DNA from: Bacteroidales bacterium
GTDB taxonomy: Bacteria > Bacteroidota > Bacteroidia > Bacteroidales > UBA7960
Reading direction: 5' to 3'
Length of the DNA stretch: 36,594 bases
Assembly (NCBI GenBank): GCA_019429365.1
Contig: JAHYJD010000027.1
Coordinates: 1 to 36,594 of the forward strand
Translations under genes and position numbers: made by a program
The notes under the pieces: model-generated
What the model saw: the letters and a program-made list of their open reading frames with translations, nothing else
The model's database searches: none
What the model was told of the DNA's origin: nothing
Part shown: positions 23,532-32,560 of the stretch, piece after piece
Numbering within the stretch: position 1 is the stretch's first letter
Layout of the letters: each line of letters begins with the position of its first letter

Positions 23532-25178
23532 ATGAGAAAATTCCATTTCCTAACCGCTTTACTTGTTTTAACCCTTTTGGCAGGATTTAGCCACAGGGCA
23601 AATTCCTGCACCAACGTGCTGGTTTCGCGCGGCGCCAGCGCTGATGGCAGCGTAATGATCAGCTACCTTGCCGATGCCGGCGGGTTCATGGATCCCCTGT
23701 ATTTTCATCCGGCCATGCAGCATGCCCCGGGCGACTCCATCGAAATCTATGAGTGGGATACCGGCAAACTGCTTGGCCGCATTCCCCAGGTGCTGCACAC
23801 CTATAAGGTGATCGGCAACATGAACGAGCACCAGGTGGCCATTGGCGAAACCACCTTTACCGGCCGCCGCGAGCTCACCACACCAAACGGCATTATGGAC
23901 TACGGCAGCCTGATGTACCTGGCACTTCAGCGCGCCAAAACCGCCCGCGAGGCCATTAAGATCATGACCGACCTGGTGGAGGAATACGGCTATGCCAGCA
24001 CCGGCGAGTCGTTCTCTATCGCCGACAAAGAGGAGGCCTGGATGCTCGAACTGATCGGCAAGGGCGAATATGGCAAGGGTGCCGTATGGGTAGCCGCCCG
24101 CGTGCCCGAAGGTTATATTGCCGCCCATGCCAACATGGCCCGCATCCGCAAAATCGACTGGAACGATACCCAGAACTGGATGTGGAGCCAGGACGTGGTT
24201 GACTTTGCCCGCGAACAGGGCTGGTTCAGTGGCCGCGACCGCGATTTCAACTTTGCCGATACCTATAACCCGGCCAACTGCCGCTCGCTGCTTTTCTGCG
24301 AAGGCCGCGTTTGGAGTGTTTACCGCAGGGCTGCGCCCTCGCAGAATTTCTCCGACGAGTTCTGGCGTTGTGTGGAAGGTGCCGAAGCCTATCCCCTGTT
24401 CATTAAGCCCGACCAGAAAATCACCGTGCAGGATATGATGGGTCTGGTGCGCGACCATTTTCAGGACACCCCCTACGACCTGACCAAGAGCGTGGCTGCC
24501 GGCCCCCATGGTTTACCCTACCGCTGGCGCCCCCTTACCTTTAAACTCGAAGGCGACGACACTGACTATGGTTACGAAAGACCCATTTCGCAGCAGCAAA
24601 CCGGATTTTCGTTCGTATCGCAAAGCCGTAACTGGCTTCCCAACGATATTGGCGGCATTTTCTGGTATGGTGTAGACGATACTTACTCCACCTGCTATAT
24701 GCCCCTTTATATGGGTATGGAAAAAGCTCCCGTAAGCCTCACCACCGGCGACATTAATAAGTTTGAATGGGAATCAGCGTTCTGGGTATTTAACCTGGTG
24801 GCCAATTATGCTTATGGCCTGTATGAATACATGATCGTTGACATTCAAAAAGTGCAGAAAGAACTGGAAGACCGCTCAGTGGCCATGACCAAAGCCGTTG
24901 ATCAGGGCGCCCTTTTTCTGAAAGACCAGCCCGAGCTGATGCGCAACTATCTGACCGACTTCTCTGTAAACAACTCAGAATACGTTGTTGAGCGCTGGCG
25001 CGAACTGGGCTACTACCTTTTCACCAAATACAACGACCGCTACATAAACGATGTGGGCGGGCCCAGGCCCTACCCGCGTGGCGTGGGTTATCCCGAATGG
25101 TTCAACCGCAAAGCGGTGGAAGAACGCCCCGGGTATTACGATATCAGATGGCGCAAGCAAGGCGAACCAACGCATTAA
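23532..25178 (+). CDS. C69 family dipeptidase (PepD-like, secreted)
   Basis: An N-terminal-nucleophile hydrolase that cuts dipeptides. The 548-residue protein has a signal peptide (about residues 1-25); the next residue, Cys26 in SCTNVLVSRGASADGS, is the expected catalytic N-terminal cysteine exposed by cleavage. Family blocks follow: NEHQVAIGETTFTGR, MYLALQRAKTAREAI, STGESFSIADKEEAWMLELI, AAHANMARI, YNPANCRSLLFCEGRVWSVYR, and a C-terminal half with TCYMPLYMGMEKAP and FNLVANYAYGLYEYM. Export of the enzyme suits degradation of peptides in the periplasm. The next gene encodes a peptide-type ABC ATPase, but a terminator separates the two. Confidence 0.92.
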   Translation: MRKFHFLTALLVLTLLAGFSHRANSCTNVLVSRGASADGSVMISYLADAGGFMDPLYFHPAMQHAPGDSIEIYEWDTGKLLGRIPQVLHTYKVIGNMNEHQVAIGETTFTGRRELTTPNGIMDYGSLMYLALQRAKTAREAIKIMTDLVEEYGYASTGESFSIADKEEAWMLELIGKGEYGKGAVWVAARVPEGYIAAHANMARIRKIDWNDTQNWMWSQDVVDFAREQGWFSGRDRDFNFADTYNPANCRSLLFCEGRVWSVYRRAAPSQNFSDEFWRCVEGAEAYPLFIKPDQKITVQDMMGLVRDHFQDTPYDLTKSVAAGPHGLPYRWRPLTFKLEGDDTDYGYERPISQQQTGFSFVSQSRNWLPNDIGGIFWYGVDDTYSTCYMPLYMGMEKAPVSLTTGDINKFEWESAFWVFNLVANYAYGLYEYMIVDIQKVQKELEDRSVAMTKAVDQGALFLKDQPELMRNYLTDFSVNNSEYVVERWRELGYYLFTKYNDRYINDVGGPRPYPRGVGYPEWFNRKAVEERPGYYDIRWRKQGEPTH

Positions 25179-25196
25179 ACATTTAATAGTAAACAT

Positions 25197-25224
25197 AAGG
25201 CCGTCTAATCAACGGCCTTTTTTT
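25197..25224 (+). terminator. Rho-independent terminator of the dipeptidase gene
   Basis: AAGGCCGT (25197-25204) pairs with ACGGCCTT (25212-25219) around CTAATCA, running into a T tract to 25224. Confidence 0.9.
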
Positions 25225-25232
25225 GGGGGTTT

Positions 25233-25276
25233 CTAACTTCGGGCTTCCGTCTTCGGACTGCCGCCTTCCCACTTTT
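25233..25276. repeat. Degenerate CTTCGG/CTTCCG simple repeat
   Basis: Successive units of the type [AGT]CTTC[GC]G (ACTTCGGG, CTTCCGT, CTTCGGA, then CCGCCTTCCCACTT) fill the gap between the dipeptidase terminator and the ABC gene promoter. It is probably a slippage-derived or dispersed low-complexity element. Confidence 0.45.
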
Positions 25277-25279
25277 TCG

Positions 25280-25287
25280 TAAGTTTG
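25280..25287 (+). promoter_or_regulatory. Candidate -7 element for the ABC ATPase gene
   Basis: TAAGTTTG matches TAnnTTTG and lies 16 nt upstream of the ATG at 25304. No -33 TTTG is seen in the simple repeat upstream. Confidence 0.5.
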
Positions 25288-25303
25288 CCTGATATTTGTC
25301 ATT

Positions 25304-27025
25304 ATGGTTCAAAAACCCCTGCTATCTGTTGAAAACCTTTCGGTAGAATTTACTACCGACGAGGGTTTGGTAAAGGCGGTGCAAAACGTAAGTTTTGATC
25401 TGGCCCGGGGGCAGACGCTTGGGATTGTAGGCGAATCGGGCTCTGGAAAGTCAGTAACAGCCCTTGCCATTATGGGATTGCTGAGCAAATCGAATGCCCG
25501 GGTCACATCGGGCCATGTATGGTTCGAACACCCCGAACTTGGCCGCACCGACCTGCTAAAGCTCAGTGAAGAGCAAATGCAAAAGATCAGGGGCCGCCAT
25601 ATGGGCATGATCTTCCAGGAGCCCATGACCTCGCTCAACCCCGTGAAGCGATGCGGGGATCAGGTGGAAGAAGTGCTGCTATGGCACCGGCAGGCAAGCC
25701 CCTCCGAAGCCAGGCGCCGGGTGCTCAAGCTTTTCGAAGAAGTTAAACTACCACAACCCCTAAGGATTCTAAAGGCCTATCCCCATCAGCTTTCGGGCGG
25801 GCAGCGCCAAAGGGTAATGATTGCTATGGCCATGGCCTGCAACCCACTGCTGCTGATCGCCGACGAGCCCACCACCGCCCTTGATGTTACTGTTCAGAAC
25901 AGCATCCTTGACCTAATGCAGCATCTGCAGCAAAGCCACGGCATGTCGGTAATTTTTATTACGCACGACCTGGGTGTGGTGGCCCGCATTGCCAGCCAGG
26001 CAGCAGTCATGCTCAAGGGCAGCCTGGTGGAGTATGGCGAAACCACCAAAATTTTTCAGCAAGCCACTCACCCCTACACAAAGGCCTTGATTGCCTGCCG
26101 CCCCGGCACTTCGAGCCGGCCACTGCGGCTACCGGTGGTATCAGACTTTTTGCAGGAAGGTTCTTCTGGCCCGCAAATAATTTCAGAGGAGTTCACAGAA
26201 AGGCAGAAACGCCATCAGCGGATTTATGCCCAAAAGCCTATCCTTGAGATTCATTCGCTAAAAACCAGTTTTGTAACCAAACGAAGTTTTTTGGGGCGGC
26301 CACTACAGCACCATGATGCCGTTGACAACATCAGCTTTTCGGTGTATCAGGGCGAGACGCTTGGCCTGGTGGGCGAATCGGGCTGCGGAAAAACAACGCT
26401 GGGCCGCAGCATTATGCGGCTGATTGAGCCTTCAGGGGGGCAAGTCATTTATAAAGGCACCGACCTGTCCACGCTTTCCGTTTCAGCGCTGAAAAAATTT
26501 CGCCCCCGCCTTCAGATCATTTTCCAGGATCCTTACTCGTCGCTTACCCCTGGCATGGCCATCGGCAAAGCCATAATGGAGCCCATGCGGGTGCACGACA
26601 TCCTGGAAAACGACCAGCAACGAAAGAAAAAAGTGCTGGGTCTGCTCGAAAGGGTAGGATTGAAAGAAAACCATTTCAACCGCTATCCCCACGAGTTTTC
26701 GGGCGGACAGCGGCAGCGCATTGCCATTGCCAGGGCGCTTGCCCTCGCCCCAGAGTTTATCATTTGCGACGAGTCGGTGTCGGCCCTCGATGTGTCGGTG
26801 CAGGCCCAGGTGCTCAACCTGCTAAACGAACTGAAAGAAGATTTTGGCCTGACCTATATTTTCATTTCGCACGACCTGTCCGTAGTAAAATACATGGCCG
26901 ACCGCATTATTGTTATGAAAAACGGACAAATGGTGGAAATGGCCGAGGCCGACGCCCTTTATCAAAACCCCTCCCAGGAATACACCCGCACACTCATCAG
27001 TTCCATCCCCGAAGCCCTAGCTTAG
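25304..27025 (+). CDS. Fused double-ATPase ABC protein, dipeptide/oligopeptide type
   Basis: The energy-supplying subunit of a peptide/nickel/opine-type importer, with both ATPases in one 573-residue chain (a DppD-DppF fusion like E. coli YejF or GsiA). The first domain (about residues 5-265) has Walker [11 protein letters not shown] with Lys49, LSGGQRQRV, Walker [14 protein letters not shown] and THDLG. The second (about 310-570) has [10 protein letters not shown] with Lys363, [25 protein letters not shown] and SHDLS. The first lacks the full oligopeptide C-terminal extension, as is usual in fusions. No permease or binding-protein gene is adjacent, so the partners must be encoded elsewhere. 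Confidence 0.93.
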   Translation: MVQKPLLSVENLSVEFTTDEGLVKAVQNVSFDLARGQTLGIVGESGSGKSVTALAIMGLLSKSNARVTSGHVWFEHPELGRTDLLKLSEEQMQKIRGRHMGMIFQEPMTSLNPVKRCGDQVEEVLLWHRQASPSEARRRVLKLFEEVKLPQPLRILKAYPHQLSGGQRQRVMIAMAMACNPLLLIADEPTTALDVTVQNSILDLMQHLQQSHGMSVIFITHDLGVVARIASQAAVMLKGSLVEYGETTKIFQQATHPYTKALIACRPGTSSRPLRLPVVSDFLQEGSSGPQIISEEFTERQKRHQRIYAQKPILEIHSLKTSFVTKRSFLGRPLQHHDAVDNISFSVYQGETLGLVGESGCGKTTLGRSIMRLIEPSGGQVIYKGTDLSTLSVSALKKFRPRLQIIFQDPYSSLTPGMAIGKAIMEPMRVHDILENDQQRKKKVLGLLERVGLKENHFNRYPHEFSGGQRQRIAIARALALAPEFIICDESVSALDVSVQAQVLNLLNELKEDFGLTYIFISHDLSVVKYMADRIIVMKNGQMVEMAEADALYQNPSQEYTRTLISSIPEALA

Positions 27026-27284
27026 AAAAATCTTATTTTTCCCCGAAAGGGGCTGAAAAAACAGACAGGTTATTCGCACGGGTAAAAAACCACGTATTTT
27101 ACCTGTATAATTAGGGTATTTACCATATTGGGGCCCTATGCACCCAGACGTAAATTTGTTTCAATTCATGGAATAAATTAAAGTGCGTATTTACATGCAA
27201 CATCTTTTACTCCTGAGATGAAATTTGCAGCAGCCCGGCTGACCTCCCCCTTGCCAGTCAGTTGCTGAAAAACATCAAAGAATT
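27026..27284 (+). other. Intergenic region with GGTA/TACC inverted repeats
   Basis: GGTAAAA (27081-27087) pairs with TTTTACC (27097-27103); ACAGGT (27065-27070) is mirrored by ACCTGT (27101-27106); and GGTATTTACC lies at 27115-27124. Together they form a cluster of GGTA..TACC half-sites about 160 nt upstream of the first small gene, which could be an operator or an mRNA leader structure. A short CCCCGAAAGGGG hairpin sits at 27041-27052 but has no T run on the rightward strand. Confidence 0.4.
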
Positions 27285-27491
27285 ATGAAATCTCCCAAAA
27301 AATCATCAAACCCTAAAAAGAGTATTGATATGCTGTCCGACAAAGAACTAAAGTACCTCGAAGATCTCGAGAAGAACAAAGATGTGATTTATCTGCTCAA
27401 TACCCGCGAATGTGAATTGATAGCGCGGCTTATTCGAAGTTACAAGGAAATTAAACGCCAGCTTACGGCGATTCAAATCAACAAGGAGTAA
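27285..27491 (+). CDS. Small basic protein of unknown function (68 aa)
   Basis: A 68-residue protein with a Lys/Ser/Pro-rich start (MKSPKKSSNPKKSID) followed by one long charged helix (LSDKELKYLEDLEKNKDVIY, LLNTRECELIARLIRSYKEIKRQL). No signal peptide or membrane segment is seen, so it should be cytoplasmic. It lies 31 nt upstream of another small gene on the same strand, with comparable codon use, which supports a real two-gene unit. I do not recognise the family. Confidence 0.55.
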   Translation: MKSPKKSSNPKKSIDMLSDKELKYLEDLEKNKDVIYLLNTRECELIARLIRSYKEIKRQLTAIQINKE

Positions 27492-27522
27492 TAGGTGGTC
27501 GAAATCATGTAAACCAACGCAG

Positions 27523-27741
27523 ATGACCTATAAAGACATCATCCTTAAACTGCTCAAGAGCAGGGAGGACCTGATCTGTATCGAGGACCACCTGATGAAT
27601 GATTTCAGAGAAAACGGCAACTCAAACATTAGTTTTTCGGACTGGTGTTCCAAAAACCAGATTGTTTGCCGCAGGGTTCACGAAGAAAAGCCTCCCAAGC
27701 TCCACCTGAAAAGGTCGGGCATGTTAATGAACATGACCTGA
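27523..27741 (+). CDS. Small protein of unknown function (72 aa)
   Basis: A 72-residue cytoplasmic-looking protein: an N-terminal helix (YKDIILKLLKSREDLICIEDHL), a middle stretch (SNISFSDWCSKNQIVCRRV) with two cysteines seven apart, and a basic tail (KPPKLHLKRSG). It follows the 27285-27491 gene closely. Function unknown; chance coding cannot be excluded. Confidence 0.45.
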   Translation: MTYKDIILKLLKSREDLICIEDHLMNDFRENGNSNISFSDWCSKNQIVCRRVHEEKPPKLHLKRSGMLMNMT

Positions 27742-27823
27742 ACAGCGCAGAAAAAAATTAAAACGTATTGATTGATCCGGCAGCGTTCCGGACAATTGCC
27801 TCCCCTCCTCCCCGGAAAAAGAC

Positions 27824-27850
27824 AGCCACCAGGTCAGCGACCTGGTGGCT
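27824..27850 (-). terminator. Palindromic hairpin terminator, left copy
   Basis: AGCCACCAGGTC (27824-27835) pairs perfectly with GACCTGGTGGCT (27839-27850), loop AGC. On the minus strand it is followed by TCTTTTT, so it can terminate the large T9SS gene whose stop is at 27862. The stem is nearly identical to that at 34661-34701. Confidence 0.85.
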
Positions 27851-27861
27851 GGTTTGCTTTA

Positions 27862-30800
27862 TTACCTGCTTACCACAAAGCTAATTGATTTCCGAAAGCC
27901 TGCGCCCAGGCTAATGGTTGCTGTATATGCGCCGCTTTTCCAGCCGGACAATGGAAGGATTTGCTGATCGCAGGCCTGGTGAACCGGCATTGTGAAAACC
28001 AACAGGCCCCTGGCATCGCGAAATTCTATGTTGCCTTTTATCTCCCTGTCGGTTTCAAGGCACCAGCTAAGGGTAATGTATTCTCTTGCCGGGCTCGGAA
28101 AAAGGGCAAACTTCAACTCGCTTTCCGATTCGCCGGGGGCCAAAAATGGCGCCGGAGGCAGGATTGGGGCCGACATGGCTTCAACCTCTTCGGAGGGGTA
28201 TAATATGGGCTCTTCGTATTCGATGGCGTGGTTGAGCATAAGCAATGATAAGGCCTTACCTGCCACGCGCGGGGTGGCTTCCAGGTAACCTTCCAGTTGT
28301 TGCAAGGCCTCTTCTGGCAAACCGGAATAGCCCGGGTAGTCTGCATGGGGCCATTGGGCCAGCAGGGCATAAAAATCCAGGTAATCCTGGTGGGCTTGCC
28401 ATGCTTCTTCATGCGTAATGTCGAAGCTTTGTTCAATTTGGCTAAGGAGCTGGTTACCCGTTGTAAAATCGCTTTTTGAAAATTGTAACTCAGCCAAAAG
28501 GTATTGGTAGCGAATGTCGTTGGTTTGGGCCAGCAATGCTTCAACAGCGGGGGCATTCCCGAAGCCGGCACGCTCATGTACAATTCCCTGGATAATTTGG
28601 TTCAGAGCCTGATCGTGACGGGTTTTCTGATAGGCCATAAATTGTTCGGCAATTTCTTTCTGGCCAAAGTGGAAAAGCCCATTGTCAATCTGCCAGCGCA
28701 TATAGGCCGGAAGCTGATCGGCACGCGCATCAAGGGCTTCCTGTACCGCTTCTGATTTGGCAGTCTGGGGGTTTATTAACATCACATCGCGTATCATGGC
28801 CTTGTTAAAACCTTCTTCTTTGGCGCCAAGGGCCGTAAGCACCTGGTCAGAAAGATAGGGCGAGGTTTGCATCAGGCTCTGGTAAGTGTACCAGGCATCG
28901 CCCGTATTTGCCATTTCAACCTGCTGGGTTGTCATCTCCGTGTTGCCCTGATCAACCATGTCCTGAAGTTGCTGAGAGGTAGTTTCGAAAAGGCTGTGTG
29001 CATTTTGTTTCTCGGCAAGTAATTCTGGATAGGATTCAGAGCGGGTTTTTGCAGGGCAGGAGGCTTCGTAGTTGTAAAACAAGTCAGGCGATTCGTAAAA
29101 GAAAATTTTACTGCTATAAATGGCAGGTTTTACTCGTGGCTCAGACTGTACGTTGTGGTGAAAATATGAGATATTAGCGCATTGGTTTACAAAATTCGAA
29201 ATCAGTATGGGGCTGTTATTGCCAAACAAATTACCGGCAAGGGTTGATGTGCTGGGGCTTCCTGCATATCCCTGCAATTGCCTGATGCCTTCAGGTTTTG
29301 ACTGGGTACCCGGCACCACAAAAATATCATAGGCATTGTCATAAAAAATGTTACACTTAATCTGTAACCCTGATCCAAGATTCTCGCCCCTGTTTTTTCC
29401 AATAGCCTCAATGCCTATGGTAAAATTACTAAAGGTATTGCGATAAATTTCGTTTTGAAAAATCCCAGTATTCCTTGCAATCAACCCCAGACTTCCGCAA
29501 GTGGTATTTCCGGTTGAGCTACTGCTTAAAACGTTGTTCTCAACAGTAAACATGGAAGAATTGTCAATATAAATGCCATAGGTATCTGCACAACGCTGCC
29601 CGGCATATGTATAACCGGGAGCTATATTAAAAGTATTGCCCACAATGAAGGCGTTATCAATGGCGTTAAAGAAAATGCCTCTGTATGTTGAGAAAGAAGA
29701 ATTATTAACCGAAAAGGTTCGGTTTGGTACTTCCGTTGATGAATGAATACCATATTTAAGGCCGTCAAAATTACAGTTTTTAACCGAGAAACCCGCCGAA
29801 ATGGAATAAATTCCATCTCGTGCCTGGCGGTAAGCCTGGAAATCTAAATTCTGGCGTTCATCAACAAAATTGCATCCGGTAAAATTAACTCCGTTAACAT
29901 CCCAAATGGTAACGTTTCCCCAGTGTACATTATGCAGGGTTTGTTCATCGGTAATAAAATTACAATTGGTAAAATACGAAATGGTGGGTATTTCCTGGCC
30001 CTGGTCATTAGTGTTCTTGTAGTTCATAAATTCTACATTACGCCAGTTGTTGCGAAAAGTGGAGTTGGTAGCCTGAATAATACCTCCGTTGGTATGCCAG
30101 GCCTCTCCAAATCCCCTTAATCTAACTCCGTATTCCGAGTTTTCAATCACCGCTCCGTTTTCCATAATTACCGCCCCCTGGTTTTCGAACGTCTGAGGCT
30201 TGGTTCGGTCGCCTACTACGTAAATACCGCGCCAGGGTGAATCGTGCGCAGATGTAATAATACCCCCATCAATTACTAACAAAGCTCCTGGTTCAACAAT
30301 AATTTTGCCGTTAACTCCAATTTTCATTTGCCCTGAAACCAAGGCCTCACCACCTGGTTCAATAATTATTTGGTTATTTTTTTCCATTATCAATTCACCT
30401 TCTGTAACAAGTTTACCACCACTTTTTATAATTATTTTAGTAGAAGGATGTAAAGTTAGTCCACAGGTGATGTAGAGAGTATTCCCGTTTTCAACAACAA
30501 TATCACGAAATGTTTTACCATTAAAATCAAAATAAAAATCGTTTGCAATAAACCATGGACTTGAAATATATGTTTCTTCTGTTACAAAGTTTCGAATGTT
30601 AGAAATAGATAAATGCCGATGCATTTTGCCTAATTCAATTGGAAAAAAAGTTCTGTGAAAGGCTCCACCAGAAGGATTCATAATTGACCAGTTACAGTTA
30701 AATATGTGAAACAGGTTAAACGAATGCCCTAATTCATGGGCTAAAGTTTTACTGGTCCCTGAAATAAACCAACCCCTAATCATGGTTTCCCAAGGATGAT

Positions 30801-31542
30801 TATAAATTTGGGTAGCGTAATGCTTCATCCAAAAATACTTGGTAAAAAGATTTGGCATGTGAATTTTCGAACTTCTTTCCAAATTACTTAAAGAAGGCAT
30901 TTGAGAGCAAGCCCAGTTTATTGGCCCTGGTTCTTGTGTAGTTGAATTAATAACTAAATCATTATAATACCATTCAGTTTCAGTAAAAAAAATATTAATT
31001 CCTTTTGCAATTGTATCATTGTTAAAAATAAAATCGTCTAAATAATTTAAATACCAATTTTGGCCTGGGCAATTAAAAGAAGAATTATCATTTTCATTAT
31101 TCCACCCAAATTCATCTCTAATAAATACTAAGTTTGAAACAAACTGAATTTTTGATGTTGGAATAAATCCCTCGCTTGTATAACAGTATGGTTCATTGGG
31201 GTTAATAAGCTCATCATAGATTAAGTTTAAAGAAGAAATAATGTCATTAATTAGTGAAAGATGCTCCAAGCTATCTTTAGAGAACATTCCGCTTCCGTCA
31301 TTTTTTTGTAAAAAAATGAAATTAACCCTAACAAACTTAATTTCGTCTAAAACGGTTGGAATATATAAAGAATCATTATAAAAGTAGGGGGATAGATTTG
31401 GACAAGAAATAGTTATTGATTGATTCTCATAATTCGGTTCAATTGTCAAATCATTCATTAATTCGGGAGGTATTGGCGGAATAAAAGCCAAGAAGAAAAT
31501 ACATCTAAATGCAAAAAACCCGATTTTGAAATTTTTTTTCAT
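27862..31542 (-). CDS. Secreted metzincin-type metalloprotease / parallel beta-helix protein with T9SS sorting domain
   Basis: A 1226-residue protein predicted to be exported and then secreted by T9SS. The N-terminal third, after a signal segment (residues 5-22), has a zinc-protease motif HELGHSFNLFH (His269, Glu270, His273, His279) and a Met-turn-like SIMNPSGG with Met288, the metzincin layout, with Asn in place of the usual Gly of HExxHxxGxxH. Residues about 350-800 form a right-handed beta-helix (repeated short strands: GKLVTEGELIMEKNNQIIIE, GALLVIDGGIITS, NSEYGVRLRG, FTVENNVLSSS). A helical region follows (about 850-1110), then a type A sorting domain (LKFALFPSPAREYITLSW to the end). The first part of the gene is very AT-rich and the last part is not (28% against 59% GC in hand-counted 180-base samples). 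It is the last gene of the T9SS operon. Confidence 0.85.
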   Translation of the reverse strand: MKKNFKIGFFAFRCIFFLAFIPPIPPELMNDLTIEPNYENQSITISCPNLSPYFYNDSLYIPTVLDEIKFVRVNFIFLQKNDGSGMFSKDSLEHLSLINDIISSLNLIYDELINPNEPYCYTSEGFIPTSKIQFVSNLVFIRDEFGWNNENDNSSFNCPGQNWYLNYLDDFIFNNDTIAKGINIFFTETEWYYNDLVINSTTQEPGPINWACSQMPSLSNLERSSKIHMPNLFTKYFWMKHYATQIYNHPWETMIRGWFISGTSKTLAHELGHSFNLFHIFNCNWSIMNPSGGAFHRTFFPIELGKMHRHLSISNIRNFVTEETYISSPWFIANDFYFDFNGKTFRDIVVENGNTLYITCGLTLHPSTKIIIKSGGKLVTEGELIMEKNNQIIIEPGGEALVSGQMKIGVNGKIIVEPGALLVIDGGIITSAHDSPWRGIYVVGDRTKPQTFENQGAVIMENGAVIENSEYGVRLRGFGEAWHTNGGIIQATNSTFRNNWRNVEFMNYKNTNDQGQEIPTISYFTNCNFITDEQTLHNVHWGNVTIWDVNGVNFTGCNFVDERQNLDFQAYRQARDGIYSISAGFSVKNCNFDGLKYGIHSSTEVPNRTFSVNNSSFSTYRGIFFNAIDNAFIVGNTFNIAPGYTYAGQRCADTYGIYIDNSSMFTVENNVLSSSSTGNTTCGSLGLIARNTGIFQNEIYRNTFSNFTIGIEAIGKNRGENLGSGLQIKCNIFYDNAYDIFVVPGTQSKPEGIRQLQGYAGSPSTSTLAGNLFGNNSPILISNFVNQCANISYFHHNVQSEPRVKPAIYSSKIFFYESPDLFYNYEASCPAKTRSESYPELLAEKQNAHSLFETTSQQLQDMVDQGNTEMTTQQVEMANTGDAWYTYQSLMQTSPYLSDQVLTALGAKEEGFNKAMIRDVMLINPQTAKSEAVQEALDARADQLPAYMRWQIDNGLFHFGQKEIAEQFMAYQKTRHDQALNQIIQGIVHERAGFGNAPAVEALLAQTNDIRYQYLLAELQFSKSDFTTGNQLLSQIEQSFDITHEEAWQAHQDYLDFYALLAQWPHADYPGYSGLPEEALQQLEGYLEATPRVAGKALSLLMLNHAIEYEEPILYPSEEVEAMSAPILPPAPFLAPGESESELKFALFPSPAREYITLSWCLETDREIKGNIEFRDARGLLVFTMPVHQACDQQILPLSGWKSGAYTATISLGAGFRKSISFVVSR

Positions 31543-31600
31543 AACTTTTTTTTGTTAATAATTCATTTTCAACAATTTAGTTTCTAGGAAAATTTAAATT

Positions 31601-32557
31601 TCAATTGAGTTTCAAAAACTTGGAATAAAAAATAATTGAATTTTTCTTTTCCTGAACAGTAACAATATAAAATCCAGACATTAGACTTGAAACATTGATG
31701 GTATCTTGAATATTGATGGTGCCCGTTAAAACAATTTCTCCTAATAGGTTAGTAATAATAAAATCAACTTCATTTTTTTGAAAAAGACCATTGTTGCATG
31801 AAAAAGAAAATGAATTAGTAACAGGGTTTGGGCAAATCTTCCAATCAAAAGAAAAGTTTATTTCCTTTATTGATACTGGGTAAACTTCATCACAATCGGC
31901 AATGGCTGGCTTATATAAAATTACTTCGTTTTCTAAATAGCACCGCAAACCGTCAATAAAGTCAGAATCGCAAGCAACTCCCTGACAGTTATAGAAAAAA
32001 TCGCTTGGAAACATATTTCTGGTATGACCTATGCCTTCTATAACACCCCCGGTAAAAAAATTATTTTCATCACTGATATAAAGGATTTTTCTCTCCTGTG
32101 AATTAATAATAATGGTTGAAGTAGAGTCAACCGTAACCAAAAGGGTGCAGTCTAAAACCTGAATTTCCCATGAACCTCCGGTTTCGGCCGCAAAATCATA
32201 CAAAATGGTAAAATCATCAAGGTGTTCATTAAACCAGTAAACTTTTTGTTCATCAGCATATAAATATTCCAAAGTGGTTCCCATGTTATCGCAAATATCA
32301 ATGTCACCTGAATTTGATTTTTCAAGGATTACGCACACCTGATTATTGATTAGGGTATCTCTGACAGCTTTGATATGCTGAAATCCAACAACGCAAGGAA
32401 GGCAGCCTATAAAGGGCTTAATTTCGTAATACCATTCTGCATTGTTATTCAGCAGATTCTGGAAATCTTGGCCGTATGCCTTTGAAGCGTTATTGCAATT
32501 GAAAAGAAGCAATAACAGTAAAGCAAGAAAGAAAAACGGAGTTCTGCGTGCGTTCAT
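31601..32557 (-). CDS. T9SS-secreted protein, paralogue A
   Basis: A 318-residue protein of unknown function with a signal peptide (residues 1-29, ending KAYGQ) and a C-terminal T9SS type A sorting domain (from WKICPNPVTNSFSFSC to SKFLKLN). The body shares an ordered set of motifs with the next upstream gene: DTLINNQVC, QKVYWFNE, ILYDFAAETGGSWE, NSQERKILYIS, VIEGIGHTRNMFP and RCYLENEVILYK. These are typical of a Bacteroidetes family of secreted proteins with an IEGIG motif whose role is unknown. It starts 3 nt after the stop of paralogue B and ends 58 nt before the metalloprotease gene. The DNA is AT-rich. Confidence 0.82.
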   Translation of the reverse strand: MNARRTPFFFLALLLLLLFNCNNASKAYGQDFQNLLNNNAEWYYEIKPFIGCLPCVVGFQHIKAVRDTLINNQVCVILEKSNSGDIDICDNMGTTLEYLYADEQKVYWFNEHLDDFTILYDFAAETGGSWEIQVLDCTLLVTVDSTSTIIINSQERKILYISDENNFFTGGVIEGIGHTRNMFPSDFFYNCQGVACDSDFIDGLRCYLENEVILYKPAIADCDEVYPVSIKEINFSFDWKICPNPVTNSFSFSCNNGLFQKNEVDFIITNLLGEIVLTGTINIQDTINVSSLMSGFYIVTVQEKKNSIIFYSKFLKLN

Positions 32558-32560
32558 AGC

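Noticed and set aside
23568-24509. Leftward open frame (313 codons) opposite the C69 dipeptidase
   Set aside because: The rightward frame has a signal peptide, catalytic Cys and family motifs; the antisense product looks random.
27041-27052. CCCCGAAAGGGG hairpin as terminator of the ABC ATPase gene
   Set aside because: The stem is only four base pairs and is followed by CTGAAAAA, not T residues, on the rightward strand.
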